Below, in pieces: positions 36,571 through 46,859 of a stretch of 64,000 bases of DNA. Position numbers and translations under genes: made by a program. The notes beneath the pieces are model-generated. The model ran no database searches. It was not told where the DNA came from and worked only from the letters and a program-made list of their open reading frames with translations. Source of the DNA: Ceratopteris richardii (Eukaryota; Streptophyta; Polypodiopsida; Polypodiales; Pteridaceae); contig CM035414.1 in assembly GCA_020310875.1 (NCBI GenBank), positions 193,853,153 through 193,917,152 on the forward strand, in the 5' to 3' direction. Position 1 is the stretch's first letter. Each line of letters starts with the position of its first letter.

Positions 36571-36928
36571 GGACCTCATGCCAAATATAATCAGAAGAAT
36601 ATGACTATCACTAGACAAAGTCATCATGTATCAATATCACAAAATGAAAAAAGACTACATTTCAAATAGAGCTTTAATATTTGCAATGTCTTTTATTTCT
36701 TTGAGAAATAAAGATGTCATGTATGTACATTTCATGATGTATTAAGCTTTGAAAAGAAATATGTCTATTACCATCAGATGACTTTGACCAGAGAACAGAT
36801 CATGATCAATAACAATTAATATTAGGACATGGATTAGTTACACCAAAAAAATTTGCAATGTCTTATATCACATTGGGCAATTTTTGTTTATGTACATTTG
36901 ATGAGTAATAGAATTTGAAAAAATGAAG
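36571..36928. other. Spacer
   Basis: AT-rich sequence between the convergent transposase-like pseudogene and gene M1. I see no feature in it. Confidence 0.5.
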
Positions 36929-39013
36929 TCATTCCTTGAGTCTCTTTAAAGAGCTTGGCTCTGGCAAATCACCTCTATATCTGGGGAACCCTTTTCTCCT
37001 GTATCCAACAACGCTTTTTAAATCTGATACCCTTGCAGGCATTGCATAGCTTGAATAACAAAGAAAGTACCCTGCCCTTGAAGCATTGAGTCCTGGGGCA
37101 TATCCAAAAATTCTCAATGCAGCTGCTCTTTCAAGCAGCAAAACTCTGAAAGCATTAAAGGTTATTGGAGTAAAACCCATGTATTTTGATAGAGTCCTCA
37201 AGGAGAACAATGCAAAGTCTGGCTCCTCACTATAGTGCTTGTGAATAACACAAAAAGTGTCTGGGCTCAAGTTTGGAAGGTAGTGGATAATTGAATGAAT
37301 ATCCACCTTTGCTTTTCCTTTCTCTTCTATGGTTTTTCTTATTCCCTTGCCCCTGCCAAGGTAGTTGTCTTCATCCAATATGGTTAATTGTTGTAAAAAT
37401 GAAAAACAAGGTTAGATGAAGTGCAAGCACACTTAAGGAGTCATGCAAAGTAACTTGAAACAATTAGACAAAAAGCAAAGGACCCAACTGATGCAAGCGA
37501 TTAGGGTCTTCAGAGAAATTCAGATGGTCGTTATCGCTTGCATCGGTCATTATCAATATCTCTTTGCAACATACCTAGAAACATGTCTATTATCAATGCT
37601 GCATGCAACTCCTAGACACGACCGATACAAGCGATAAGGCCCAATGGAAAATATATGATGGGCCTTATTGCTTGCATCGGTCATGATCGATTTCTCACAC
37701 TTCAAATGGAGATCTTGGAGAAAACCGATACAAACTAAAGATGTTGCATCGGTCGCATCTGATTTCCTATGCCTAAAGCTCATGAGAATATATTTAACTA
37801 CATACCTTGACCTCATCTTCCTCTTCAAGTCCAAACACGACCGATGCAAACGATAAGGCCCAACGGAAAATATCAGATGGGCCTTATCACTTGCATCGGT
37901 CGTGGTCGATTTCTCACTTTATAAATGGAGATCTTGGACAAAACCTAAAATTCATGAGAATATATTAAACAACATACCTTGACCTCATCTTCCTCCTCAA
38001 TGAGCTCTTTTGAGTCAATACATATTGTTCCTTTGTCCTCAGCAACATCCAAGAATGAATAGCCATGCCCAAACGAGTATATTCCAAGTTGCTTTTGATG
38101 CTCATCAAACTCTTCATCAGCAAGTGTTGGCTTCTCTGAGATAGCTTTCTCAAAGCATTTTGAAAGAGCTTGTGATGAATCTTTGAATTCTTCATTTGAC
38201 AAATCCAAATCAAGACGCAAAAAATTCTTCTTTTCTTTCTCCTTTCTTATTGATGAATCTCCTTGCAACTTCTTCTGACTCAACTATAGTTGCAAGGCAG
38301 TAGTCCTCCCTAAGATTGAAAAGTTCTTGAATGTAAAATAGAGGGATAAACTCCTTTTCAGAGATAAAGTAAAAAGGTAGATTTGGGAGAAGTAGGGACT
38401 TCTTAGACACTTGAACTTCTTCAGTTGGCTCCCTTATTGCAGTCTCTGCTTTAAAAGTGGCCACATCAAAACCTTTGACCTGCTCTTCTTCTGCTTGGAG
38501 ATTGATCTCCTCAACAATCTCCATGACACCTTTCATAGTTTTTTAGCTTCCCTCAAGTGTCAGCTCTAAGAAAGGCTCATCTTCAACATGAGTACTTTCC
38601 TCCTTTTCAACTCAGATGTGATCAAGCCATATCAAGAAAGCAATGTTTAAAGGGAGCAAGCAGCAGTCCTTTTCATGCTCTGGGCATAAATCTAGCTTCC
38701 CTGGCAAAGGGGATATCCTTTTGCATTTTCTTGTGATTTTTGCCCTATCTATTGGATCCTTTCCAAAGATGTGAGGATGGACATAGGTTTTCTGAGAAAT
38801 AGAAAAAATCTTTCCATTGATCAACCCCAAAAAGTTCTCCCACTCATCCTTAAGAAAACTTTTTGATTTCTCTAGGAGTTTTTCAAAATCAATCTTGGGA
38901 TTGAATATCATCATTGCATCAGGAAAGTAATCTACAGTTAAACCCTCTTGAACCATGAAATCAAGTAGTTTCTCTGATGGAGAGACACTAAGGATCTCAT
39001 TCATTCCCTCCAT
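36929..39013 (-). pseudogene. Gene M1 of the TIR element, unknown function
   Basis: ATG at 39013-39011 (M-E-G-M-N-E-I-L). One frame runs to ~38230 with in-frame stops near 38612 (TGA) and 38549 (TAA). It then shifts at a T-run near 38220 and ends in a donor-like CAAG|GTATGT at ~37977. The last exon-like piece (37378-36929) encodes a charged start, L-P-N-L-S-P-D-T-F, and a C-terminus rich in Arg/Lys (G-Y-R-R-K-G-F-P-R-Y-R). Roughly 490 residues in total. The intron between the two parts holds four hairpins. I recognise no family. It has a TATA box (39209-39201) and a hairpin in its leader. Confidence 0.5.
37486..37903. repeat. Hairpin family, four copies in the M1 intron
   Basis: Copies at 37486-37549, 37616-37685, 37733-37757 (degenerate, spacer lost) and 37834-37903. 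Each has a left arm like ACGACCGATGCAAGCGATAA and the matching right arm TTATCGCTTGCATCGGTCGT around a ~20-30 base loop. The copies lie in partial tandem duplications that also repeat TTTCTCAC...GGAGATCTTGGA and the donor region CATACCTTGACCTCATCTTC (at 37801 and 37973). Confidence 0.85.
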
Positions 39014-39049
39014 CTTAGTTGCAGCTTCTCTTGTATGTCCTAGAGGAGA

Positions 39050-39120
39050 ACACAACCAATGCAAGCGACTAAAGCGAGTCAACAAGGGTCAAATGGGGTA
39101 AATCGCTTGTATCGATCGTG
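39050..39120. repeat. Hairpin family copy in the M1 leader
   Basis: Arms CACAACCAATGCAAGCGACT and AATCGCTTGTATCGATCGTG with a longer loop. Located between the M1 TATA box and its ATG. Confidence 0.75.
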
Positions 39121-39551
39121 TCAGGGATGAAAGAAAAATATGCACGGAAATGAGACAAATTCTCTGAAGGTTCAAAATTTGAATTTAGGAAGGAAGTTGC
39201 TATTTATAGGAGAGGAGGGAGGAAGTAACGGTCGAATGATGGACTAATCAGTGAGTGCCATGTGGCAAAGGTACGTTGGGAATCCCAACAGATAGATGAT
39301 GTGGCCCAATCAAATCATGCCACATGGCAAAGAATTTTGGAATTCGCAACGTCTATATGATGTGGACCAATTGTGGCATGCCACATGGCATCAATGGTCA
39401 ACTCAATTCTGAACCTATTTAAGCTTCCCTATTCATTTCTCTCACTTTTTTTCTCAACACTTTCCAAGCATAGAGGTTCCATCGCCACCAAGTTTTTAAG
39501 CTTCTTCTTCACAATTTCTATAGAGAATGCTCTCTATGTTAGGTAATATGG
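39121..39551. promoter_or_regulatory. Divergent promoter region between M1 and the H3-like gene
   Basis: Minus-strand TATA box CTATAAATA at 39209-39201 points to M1. A plus-strand TATTTAAG near 39416 points to the H3-like gene. Between them, TGCCATGTGGCA (near 39257) and TGCCACATGGCA (near 39321 and 39379) occur in both orientations, next to GATGTGGMCCAAT units containing CCAAT. This looks like a shared bidirectional promoter with repeated factor sites. Confidence 0.5.
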
Positions 39552-40005
39552 ACACGAACGATCCAAGCGATCAGGGTACATCTGGGATTTGTGGATAACC
39601 CTAATCTCTTGGATCGGTCATGTTTCTTAAATGGCATCAAGTCCTTGATCATAGCTTGCAAATTATGTTTCTCTTAGTGATGCTTGAGTATTATGCATTG
39701 TAAGCTATATTCGAACTAATATTGATTGATATTTCATGTTGAATTCAAGGACAACCAATGCAAGCGATAATGGACATCTGGGGATTTTCGGATGTTCCTA
39801 ATCGCTTGGATCGGTCGTGCTTTTTAAATGGCATCCTTGATCAAATCTTTGAAGAAACATTTTATTTGGTTGAGAATTAGCTATAATGCATTCCAAGGGA
39901 AATGGTATTCACTAATATTTCTTCACGATTAGAAGCACGACCGATGCAAACGATAAGGGACATCCGGGCATTTTTGGATGACTCTTATCACTTGGATCGG
40001 TCGTG
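39552..40005. repeat. Hairpin family, three tandem copies in the H3-like gene leader
   Basis: Copies at 39552-39622, 39751-39818 and 39936-40005, spaced 185-200 bp apart. Arms are variants of ACGACCGATGCAAGCGATAA and TTATCACTTGGATCGGTCGT. After each, AAATGGCATC and CCTTGATCAAA-like segments recur, so the whole ~190-bp block is duplicated. The ATG of the H3-like gene follows at 40099, preceded by TTTTGTGTAG, which could be a splice acceptor. Confidence 0.85.
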
Positions 40006-40098
40006 TCTCTGACAGTGGAAAGAGTCCTTGATCAAAGTTTCTGAGAGTAAGTTGGCTTTCCTTTCCACTTGCCTAAAGACTCTCATTTTGTGTAGAAT

Positions 40099-41241
40099 AT
40101 GGCTAGGACCAAAAAGACAGCAAGGAAGTTGTACCCTGAGGGTCAGGACCAAAATGCCCAGGAGCAAAATGTCTAGGAGCAAAATCCCCTAAGGGTTCAA
40201 GGCAATGTATCAGACAAGACTTCAAAGAAAAGGGTCAAGTACCATGTAAAGTCCTTGAGGGAAATTAGAAGAGCTCAAAAGTCTGTGGGACTGTTGATCC
40301 CTAGACTTCCATTTATGAGAGTTGTCAAGCAGATCACAACCAACCTCTGTTCTTTGATGAAGACCTCACCTTTTATCAATGTGAGGTGACAAACTCAAGC
40401 ACTGTTATGCCTGCAAGAAGCTGCAGAGGACTTTGCTATTGATTTTATGAATGATGCCTATTTATGTGCTGCTCATTCTCACAAGGTAACACTAATGGTG
40501 AAGGATTATGTTATTGTTTCAAGAATAAGATATAAATTTGATAAATCTCTGGTTCCTATTGATCACCAAAAAATTCTTCGATATTTTAAATATACCTCCA
40601 GCCCGAGCACCCAAAACAACAGTTGTCATTGAAGAGATCAACCCTCACGTCACTCATGATTATGAAACTAGAACTGCAGCAAATAGTGAGGAGGAGAAGA
40701 AAAAACAGGGATTATTTATAGAGGAAAGTGTCATCTTAAACCAGATTCAAAAGTTACAGAAAGAAAATAAAGAGCTCCTTAAGAAAGGAGATGGGCAGAT
40801 AATAGTTAATGTTGCAAGGGCATGGCAGAATGAATGGTTAAATTGAATGAACAAAAGCAATTTGGATACATACAAATTCATGTGCCATTGTAGAAAGATG
40901 CAACATCATGTGGCTCAAGAGTGATTGCAAATGTTGTAAGATTCTTGGAAAGAAGGTTTTACAGTCCTAAATTAAATTTATGAGACTATCCAGATGCATG
41001 GATCATCTTGATCAGAGAGAGAGCAATAAATGGCATTATGAAACATGCAATCTGCCCCAATGATCCAGACTCACCTCCACCCCCTCCACTTGATTAAAAA
41101 AAGTTTGAAGAAAAAAAGAAAGGGCATCCTCTTCACTCACCATTGAAGCATGGGACCAAGAAAATGAGTCAAGGTGAAAGCTCCAAAAAGGGCCACAAGC
41201 AACAGAGAAAAGAGGGCTCCAAAAAGGATAGAAAGGGTTGA
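40099..41241 (+). pseudogene. Histone H3-fold (CENH3-like) protein with long C-terminal extension
   Basis: ATG at 40099 gives M-A-R-T-K-K-T-A-R-K, the canonical H3 tail start with Lys4 and Lys9 positions. A Gln-rich linker follows (stop TAG at ~40171), then S-L-R-E-I-R-R-A-Q-K-S, L-P-F-M-R-V-V-K-Q-I, a long loop 1, Q-A-L-L-C-L-Q-E-A-A-E-D-F and L-C-A-A-H-S-H-K-V-T-L-M-V-K-D. The loop is about 8 residues longer than canonical H3. TGA at ~40388 stands where plant CENH3 carries Trp, consistent with TGG-to-TGA. After the fold, frames shift into a coiled-coil piece (40538-40846) and then a Lys-rich tail ending at 41239-41241. H3 variants normally stop soon after the fold, so the extension is unusual. 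A decayed gene. Confidence 0.7.
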
Positions 41242-42670
41242 ATCATTTTTGAGTCTAAGATTGAAATCTATTGTAAAACCAACATAGGTTGGAAGATTTA
41301 TTTATGTACAAATTGTATGTACTTATGCCAATCTTCATCTGGAAGATGGTCATTGTAACCATATTTGTTTGCCTTGAGAAATATACTCTTGTATTGAAAT
41401 TCTTGAGAGTTAAACAAAAGTTCATTGCATGGTCCAATTAAATTTGGTCGTGTCACAAATATGACTGCATTGTGGGTTTCTTACTTCCTTCTTGTGGGAA
41501 AGTTTAAATTGGAGAAGATAGAGAAGAACATAAAGAAGAAAGAGGACACAATTGATACAAGCGATATGGGGAATCGAAGAATTTTGGATTGCCCCTATCG
41601 CTTGCATCGATCGTATTATCCATTTCAACGTAGCAACCCCTTTAAGCAACCTTGCATGAGATGAGCTGTTGCAAGTTGTTTTTATAGTCATGAGTCAAAC
41701 CTTTACGCAAAGTCACTTTTTGAAGTCTCTCCTGGTAGTTTGCTAACACGACCGATCTAAGCGATAAGGGCAATTTGACAAGTTCAGATTGCACTAGTTG
41801 CTTGAATCGGTTGTCTTCTCTTATCTTCTCTCCTCTGTTTTATGACTTAAGTCATGCTCTTCATATTTTGAAATATCAAAACTTGGATTGGAATTTGCAC
41901 CAGCTTCTCCACCCTCTCTAATATTACTTGTGATGTGCACCATGATACTTTCTCTTGCATTACTTGAGGACAGAAAAGATGGATAGAATCAAATAATTTA
42001 ATTGAAACTAATGTGCACCTTTGATAGACTATAATAATTAAATTGAAACTAGATATTGAATTCTAGATCTCTTGTTCATCTAGAATTAACTTATGCAAGT
42101 TCCTGTATAATTATTTCTTAGTTGGAACCTCATCAGAATGTTAAGATTAAACAAAAAAAATGCCAATATGAGTTTAGATGAAGGGGAATAATTGAAGTCA
42201 TCAATTCACTCCTGCAAATAAAAATCAATGGAAATATGAAATAAAGGCCTAAAAAATATCTAAGAATGTCTTGGTTTATATTCTTATCATTGTACAATAA
42301 GAACCTCATCAAAATCTTGAATTAAATTAAAAAATGCAAATATAAATATAGACATTTAAAATTCATAATTTAACACACATTCTTTGTCACCATCCTGCAA
42401 AGAAAATTCAATGGAAGTATCAATAGAAGCTTCTATAAGAGGGAGATACATTATGTAAGAATGTCAAGGGTTAACTTGTTACAATCTTAAGGGTTGGAAC
42501 TTAATCACCCTTGGTGGCAGGCAAGTTATGCAAGATAATGATTTCTCTAATCTAATGTTAACTATTGCATCATCAATTGAGAATCTACACTATGATGATA
42601 CCTCATCAAGGTATTCTAGGAGCTTCCTTACATTTCTAAGATTCCAATTTGCAGTGACAATTATTTTCCT
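41242..42670. other. Non-coding stretch with two hairpins
   Basis: Apart from the hairpin copies described separately, this AT-rich interval shows no convincing coding frame. It lies between the convergent ends of the H3-like gene and M2. Confidence 0.45.
41547..41813. repeat. Hairpin family, two copies after the H3-like gene
   Basis: Copies at 41547-41613 (arms ATTGATACAAGCGATATGGG and CCCCTATCGCTTGCATCGAT) and 41745-41813 (arms ACGACCGATCTAAGCGATAA and AGTTGCTTGAATCGGTTGT). They continue the family at about the same ~200-bp spacing seen upstream. Confidence 0.8.
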
Positions 42671-43721
42671 TCATTGAAAATCTGGATGAATCAATACTTC
42701 TAACTCAAATTCTGGACAGCTCTCCTCTGAGTCCAAGGCTATCCAAATTCCAAGCTTTTTTTTCCACCTTCTATAGCCATATCCTAAAACCAGAGATTGT
42801 CGACATATCTGATATGAGATTGAAAGAGAATTGGGACTAACTTTACATAAAATAATGTCCCGAAGCTTTTGAACTTCTTTGCTATCCCATTCCCTACCTA
42901 AAACATCATCAATCTTTGAAATAGAGACTCTCCTATTCAACCACATTGTTTTTGTTTTCTGTAATAACATGTTTTTAAAGCATGCTACAAAGACATGAAT
43001 AAGCAAAAACCATTGAATCTTTATCCTTCTCGAAATTCGGCTTGCTGACATTGCCTTTTGGGTGTCAAATTTCATTTTGCATAGAAAACTTGAAATTGTT
43101 GAATGATCAAGAGCATCCCTATCTAATGAATAGATGCAAGGACCAGGTACATGTAAAAGATTTCCATAAGAACTCCTCCCTGATGGCACTTGATAATCTG
43201 CATAATGGAAAATAAACTCTATGTTATTCTAGAATTGAACAGATTTGTCTACAGACATGAGTTCTGCATATTCCTTATGAAGAACTCTGAATGTTCCTGT
43301 TAAAGATTCAACAGGTTGCCATTCCACAATATTGGAAGGAAAGATATATGTAGTACAAAAACATATGTTTTGTTATACAAGAACAATTGGAATGATAGAA
43401 GAGCATTGTAAAACTTCACTTACAATACGAAGGGAATTGCAGATGATTTTCTAGAACAAGATCCTTAGCGGTGTACACATGTTGTACTCGTGCAAACCAA
43501 CCACATCTCTTCAATTTGAAACTGAGAATACGTCCCTTCCAGTGGTTTCTTGTGTTGTCTCTTTTGGCACACTTGACTTTATGGGCACCTCTGTAGCTAG
43601 GAAGCATAGTTACCCATTCATTTACTTTCACAGAAAGAGGTTTCCACAAAGAATCCTCTCTTCTGTTGTAAACCTCACATGAGGTTACACGATTGGAAGG
43701 ACGACGAGAAGAAGAAGCCAT
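42671..43721 (-). pseudogene. Gene M2 of the TIR element, unknown function
   Basis: ATG at 43721 (M-A-S-S-S-R-R-P-S-N-R). Exon 1 ends at 43424 with a perfect GTAAGT donor at 43423-43418. A second part starts near 43330 (W-Q-P-V-E-S-L-T-G-T-F), is broken by a TAG near 43230, and continues V-P-S-G-R-S-S-Y-G-N-L-L-H-V-P-G-P to the stop at 42671. The N-terminal part is basic with two Cys (K-V-K-C-A-K-R, K-R-C-G-W-F). The middle has R-I-K-I-Q-W and several aromatic residues. I recognise no family. Product would be about 310 residues. Confidence 0.5.
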
Positions 43722-44116
43722 TTGAACTTAGAAGAAGAAGAATGTTTAAAGCAAGAAACCGACGTTCACAAATTTTGGTAGTATCTATAGAGAAAAAGGC
43801 TTTGTACACGTGGAAACTTTTGATTTGATGTAAACCCTTTTGTTGAATGATCATGAAATTTTGTGAATCGGAAAATATTTCGTATCTTCAAAAATCAATT
43901 CCTTCTTGGAAATTTGAGAATATGCTTTGTGTAGTGTGCCAAAATATCTTTTTTTGCATCAAACCGAAAAATTGTACACTGAATACGAGACTCTTCATCA
44001 CTTTAGTGGCGCTTTTAGAGAATATTGTATTAAAAAAAGAATTTCTTCATACGGTTAAAAGAGACAGGTACATGTGGAAAGACTCTATTTGTCCATTTCC
44101 TTAATCTCTCATTAGC
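43722..44116. other. M2 upstream region to right TIR
   Basis: Presumed promoter and subterminal region of the element. No gene or hairpin copy seen. Confidence 0.4.
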
Positions 44117-44151
44117 AAACAACCCCTTTTCAGCCGTTTTTCGCCCTAATG
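44117..44151 (-). repeat. Right terminal inverted repeat
   Basis: Reverse complement begins CATTAGGGC like the left end. Right after it the sequence continues TCAAATAATT and then a CTAT microsatellite. Confidence 0.65.
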
Positions 44152-44162
44152 TCAAATAATTC

Positions 44163-44680
44163 TCTATCTATCTATCTATCTATTGCAATAAGCAAGTCTT
44201 TCATGATAGAGGGGTTCTGTCATGATAGGGTGCTTTGTCATGAAAAACAGGGCCTATTGTGATAGAGTGGGTCTATCATGTTTTTTGGTCTGTCATGATA
44301 GAGGGCCTCTATCATGATAGATAGGTCTATTGTGGGGGGCTTTGTCATGATAAGGTGGTTTGTCGCAATAGAGGATGGTCTGTCATGATAGACGAGTGCT
44401 TTTTTGGGATGTTCTATCACAATAGAGAATCCTTGTGGCGACATACAAGATGTGTCATGATAGACAAACTCTATCAGGGTCTCGATCTATCATGATAAAC
44501 TCGAGGCTATCATGATAGAAGGGACTATCATGATAAAGGGTGGTCTGTCACAATAGATGGGTGTGTCATGGGATGGTTTTGTCACAATAGATGGGTCTAT
44601 CATGGGATGGGTCTATTATAATAGATAGGTGTTTATCATGATAGAGTGTTCTATTGTGATATGAAGTATTTCTTTGGTGA
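44163..44680. repeat. Array of TCATGATAGA palindromic motifs
   Basis: After a short CTAT repeat, about 20 variants of (T/C)T(A/G)TCATGATAGA occur in ~500 bp at irregular 20-30 base spacing, many containing the 12-base palindrome CTATCATGATAG; others read TCACAATAGA. It probably lies inside or at the edge of the C4 3' LTR. It is a different motif from the hairpins at 37-42 kb and 51-52 kb. Confidence 0.8.
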
Positions 44681-45094
44681 TGCACGATAGTGGACTCTTC
44701 TTGTTGAGAGCTCCACAATGTAGAAACCCAAATTGTGATGCCACACACAGTACTCCACATAGGGGGTGTAGAATACATAGAAAAACACATAGTACATAGA
44801 CCACGAACACAAATTTCTTAGGCCATACAAATGTAGTCGAACTTAGAGTTTGTGGTTGACCATACCACTATATGTTTTATTAAAGAACATATACAAAAAT
44901 GTTTGGTGGCCATTTGGCCTTTCATATGGCCACTAATGGTAACAATCTCCCACTAAAGGCCAATATGAACTAAGTGACTATGGGAGAACAATAAATAATG
45001 ATAAAGAATACCTGAGTGTAAGTATACAAACTATACCTCCCACTTGATGGGCATGTTACACAGTATACATGTAACTGTGTAAGATCATGAATCA

Positions 45095-45728
45095 ATCAAC
45101 CCTCATCAAGTGAAGCTTTAGTCAAAGCATCTGCAACATTTTCTTGAGTATGAACCTTCTCAAGAATAATGCACTCACTGGCTAAGCAGTCTCTAATGAA
45201 GTGATACCACACCTTAATGTGCTTGGTCTTTGCATAATAGTCCAGATTCTTAGCCAATGCAATGGCACTCTACGTATCACTGAGCAAATGAGCTACAAGC
45301 TAAGGTAGAACCATATCACAAGCAAGATGAGAAAGCCACAATGCTTCCTTACATGCCTCACTTGCTACAACATTCTCTGGTTCTATAGTGGAAACAGTTG
45401 TACATTCTTGACGATGAGATCTCCAAGAGATAGCACCTCCAGCAACATGAAAAATGTACCCTGATGTAGACTTAGGATTGTCTATGCAACTAGCATAATC
45501 AAAATCTGTGAAACCAATAATGTATGCTTTCCCTCTACCCAAGCACAGACACTTGTCCTTAGTGCCACTCAGATATCTCAAAATCATCTTGATCACTTTC
45601 CAGCACTTCTTGCCAGGATTAGACATGTATCTACTCACACCTCTGATTGCAAATGCAATGTCTAGTCTCATAGCTACCATAGCATACATGAGAGTACCAA
45701 CAACAAATTGATAAAGAAGTTTGGTCAT
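45095..45728 (-). pseudogene. C4 RNase H
   Basis: Contains V-G-T-L-M-Y-A-M, R-Y-L-S-G-T-K-D, F-T-D-F-D-Y-A and E-A-C-K-E-A-L-W, followed downstream (45095-45300) by the H-I-K-V-W-Y-H-F-I-R-D and D-A-L-T-K-A region in another frame. Typical C-terminus of copia pol. Confidence 0.85.
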
Positions 45729-46185
45729 GAATTACTTTCCCTCATCTGCTTTGGGGCAATCATCCTTGCTCAGTTGCACACATGTGGGTAAATGTGTACT
45801 TAATGCCTTTCCACCCTACATATTGAACATGTGAAGTACTTTGGATATGTACTCACTTTGAGACAACTATATGCATCTTTTACCCCTATCACAAGTAATG
45901 CGCGTGCCAAGAATATGTTTGGCATCCCCCAACTCCTTCATATCAAATGTTTGAATCAACTTCTTTGTTAGAATTGATAAGTCATGTGAGGACTTCCCAG
46001 CAATCAACATATCATCCACATAAAGTATCAATCATATCAAGCTCCCATCTGAGCATCTTTTTGTGTAGAGACAATGATCCTCATTGCGTTGAGAATAGCC
46101 TTGAGACTTCATAAAAGCATCAAACTTTTGGTATCATTGTCTAGGGAATTGTTTAAGTCCATATAAGCACTTCTTGAGCTTATAC

Positions 46186-46838
46186 CTAGACTTTCTTTAG
46201 ACTTTCTTTGCCAGGAATTGCATAACCCTCTGGTTGTTCCATATAGATCTCATTCATAAGATCTCCATGCAAGAAAGCAATTTTCTCATCCATTTGGACT
46301 AATTCTAAGTCCTCCATTGCAATGAATACAAGCAACCTCTGTAGGGCAGTCATCATGACCATTGGAGAGAAGATTTGCTTAAAATCAACACCATGTTGTT
46401 GCTTAAAACCTTTGCAACAAATCATGCTTTATAGTTTGGAGAAGCGCTATGTGATGTGGATTTTAGCTTATATGAACATTTACATGGTAAAGCTTTCCTT
46501 CCCTTTGGCAAAGGTACTAAATCCCAAGTACAATTCTTGTGAATAGAATCCAACACACTTTTCATGGCACAATCCCACTTGACATGATCCTTTGTTTGCA
46601 TAGCCTCTTTGTAGGAAGAAGGCTCACTAGCATCTTTTAGCATAACAAAATCCAAACCTAGAACATATCTATCAGGTCGATGTGAGACACGTGCGAAGCA
46701 TCTCAATGGTTGTTGAACAGGAACCACATTCCTAGTTTGCTTTCTATATTTATAATGCTCACAAAATGAAAAATCAAAGAAAGATAACAGAAGTAAGTGG
46801 CCATAATGATTCCAGTATGAGATGTGTGGCCCAAACAA
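46186..46838 (-). pseudogene. C4 reverse transcriptase N-terminal half
   Basis: Contains W-D-L-V-P-L-P-K-G-R-K-A, K-G-F-K-Q-Q-H-G-V-D-F and L-V-Q-M-D-E-K-I-A-F-L-H-G-D-L-M. The expected V-K-T-A-F-L reads E-K-I-A-F-L. The palm with the catalytic Asp pair (around 45850-46180) is degenerate. Confidence 0.8.
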
Positions 46839-46859
46839 CCATTACAAGCCATAGGTTGT

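Larger units (their letters stand above)
33837..44151. mobile_element. Multi-gene DNA transposon-like element with terminal inverted repeats
   Basis: A ~10.3 kb unit with 35-bp imperfect inverted repeats at both ends. Inside are a transposase-like pseudogene (+), gene M1 (-), a histone-H3-fold gene (+) and gene M2 (-), plus ten copies of a ~70-bp hairpin. M1 and the H3-like gene are divergent around a common promoter region. A clear target duplication is not visible: TTAAA (33831-33835) versus TCAAA (44152-44156) is only suggestive, with a one-base offset on the left. Coding parts keep their frame over long distances but are broken by stops attributable to transitions, so the copy is old and dead. 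I cannot assign it to a known superfamily. Confidence 0.6.

Noticed and set aside
40099..40640. A functional host histone H3 gene
   Set aside because: It contains two in-frame stops, a divergent core and a long extension, and lies inside a decayed mobile element.
37486..41813. Calling the ~70-bp hairpins microRNA genes
   Set aside because: Both arms are conserved equally and copies sit in tandem duplications within one element. Without small-RNA data a microRNA call is not justified.
33831..44156. A firm target-site duplication for the TIR element
   Set aside because: TTAAA and TCAAA differ by one base and the left copy is offset by one position, so I list it only as suggestive.
44163..44190. 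CTAT repeat as a target-site or attachment signal
   Set aside because: It is a short microsatellite merging into the palindrome array, with no counterpart at the other element end.
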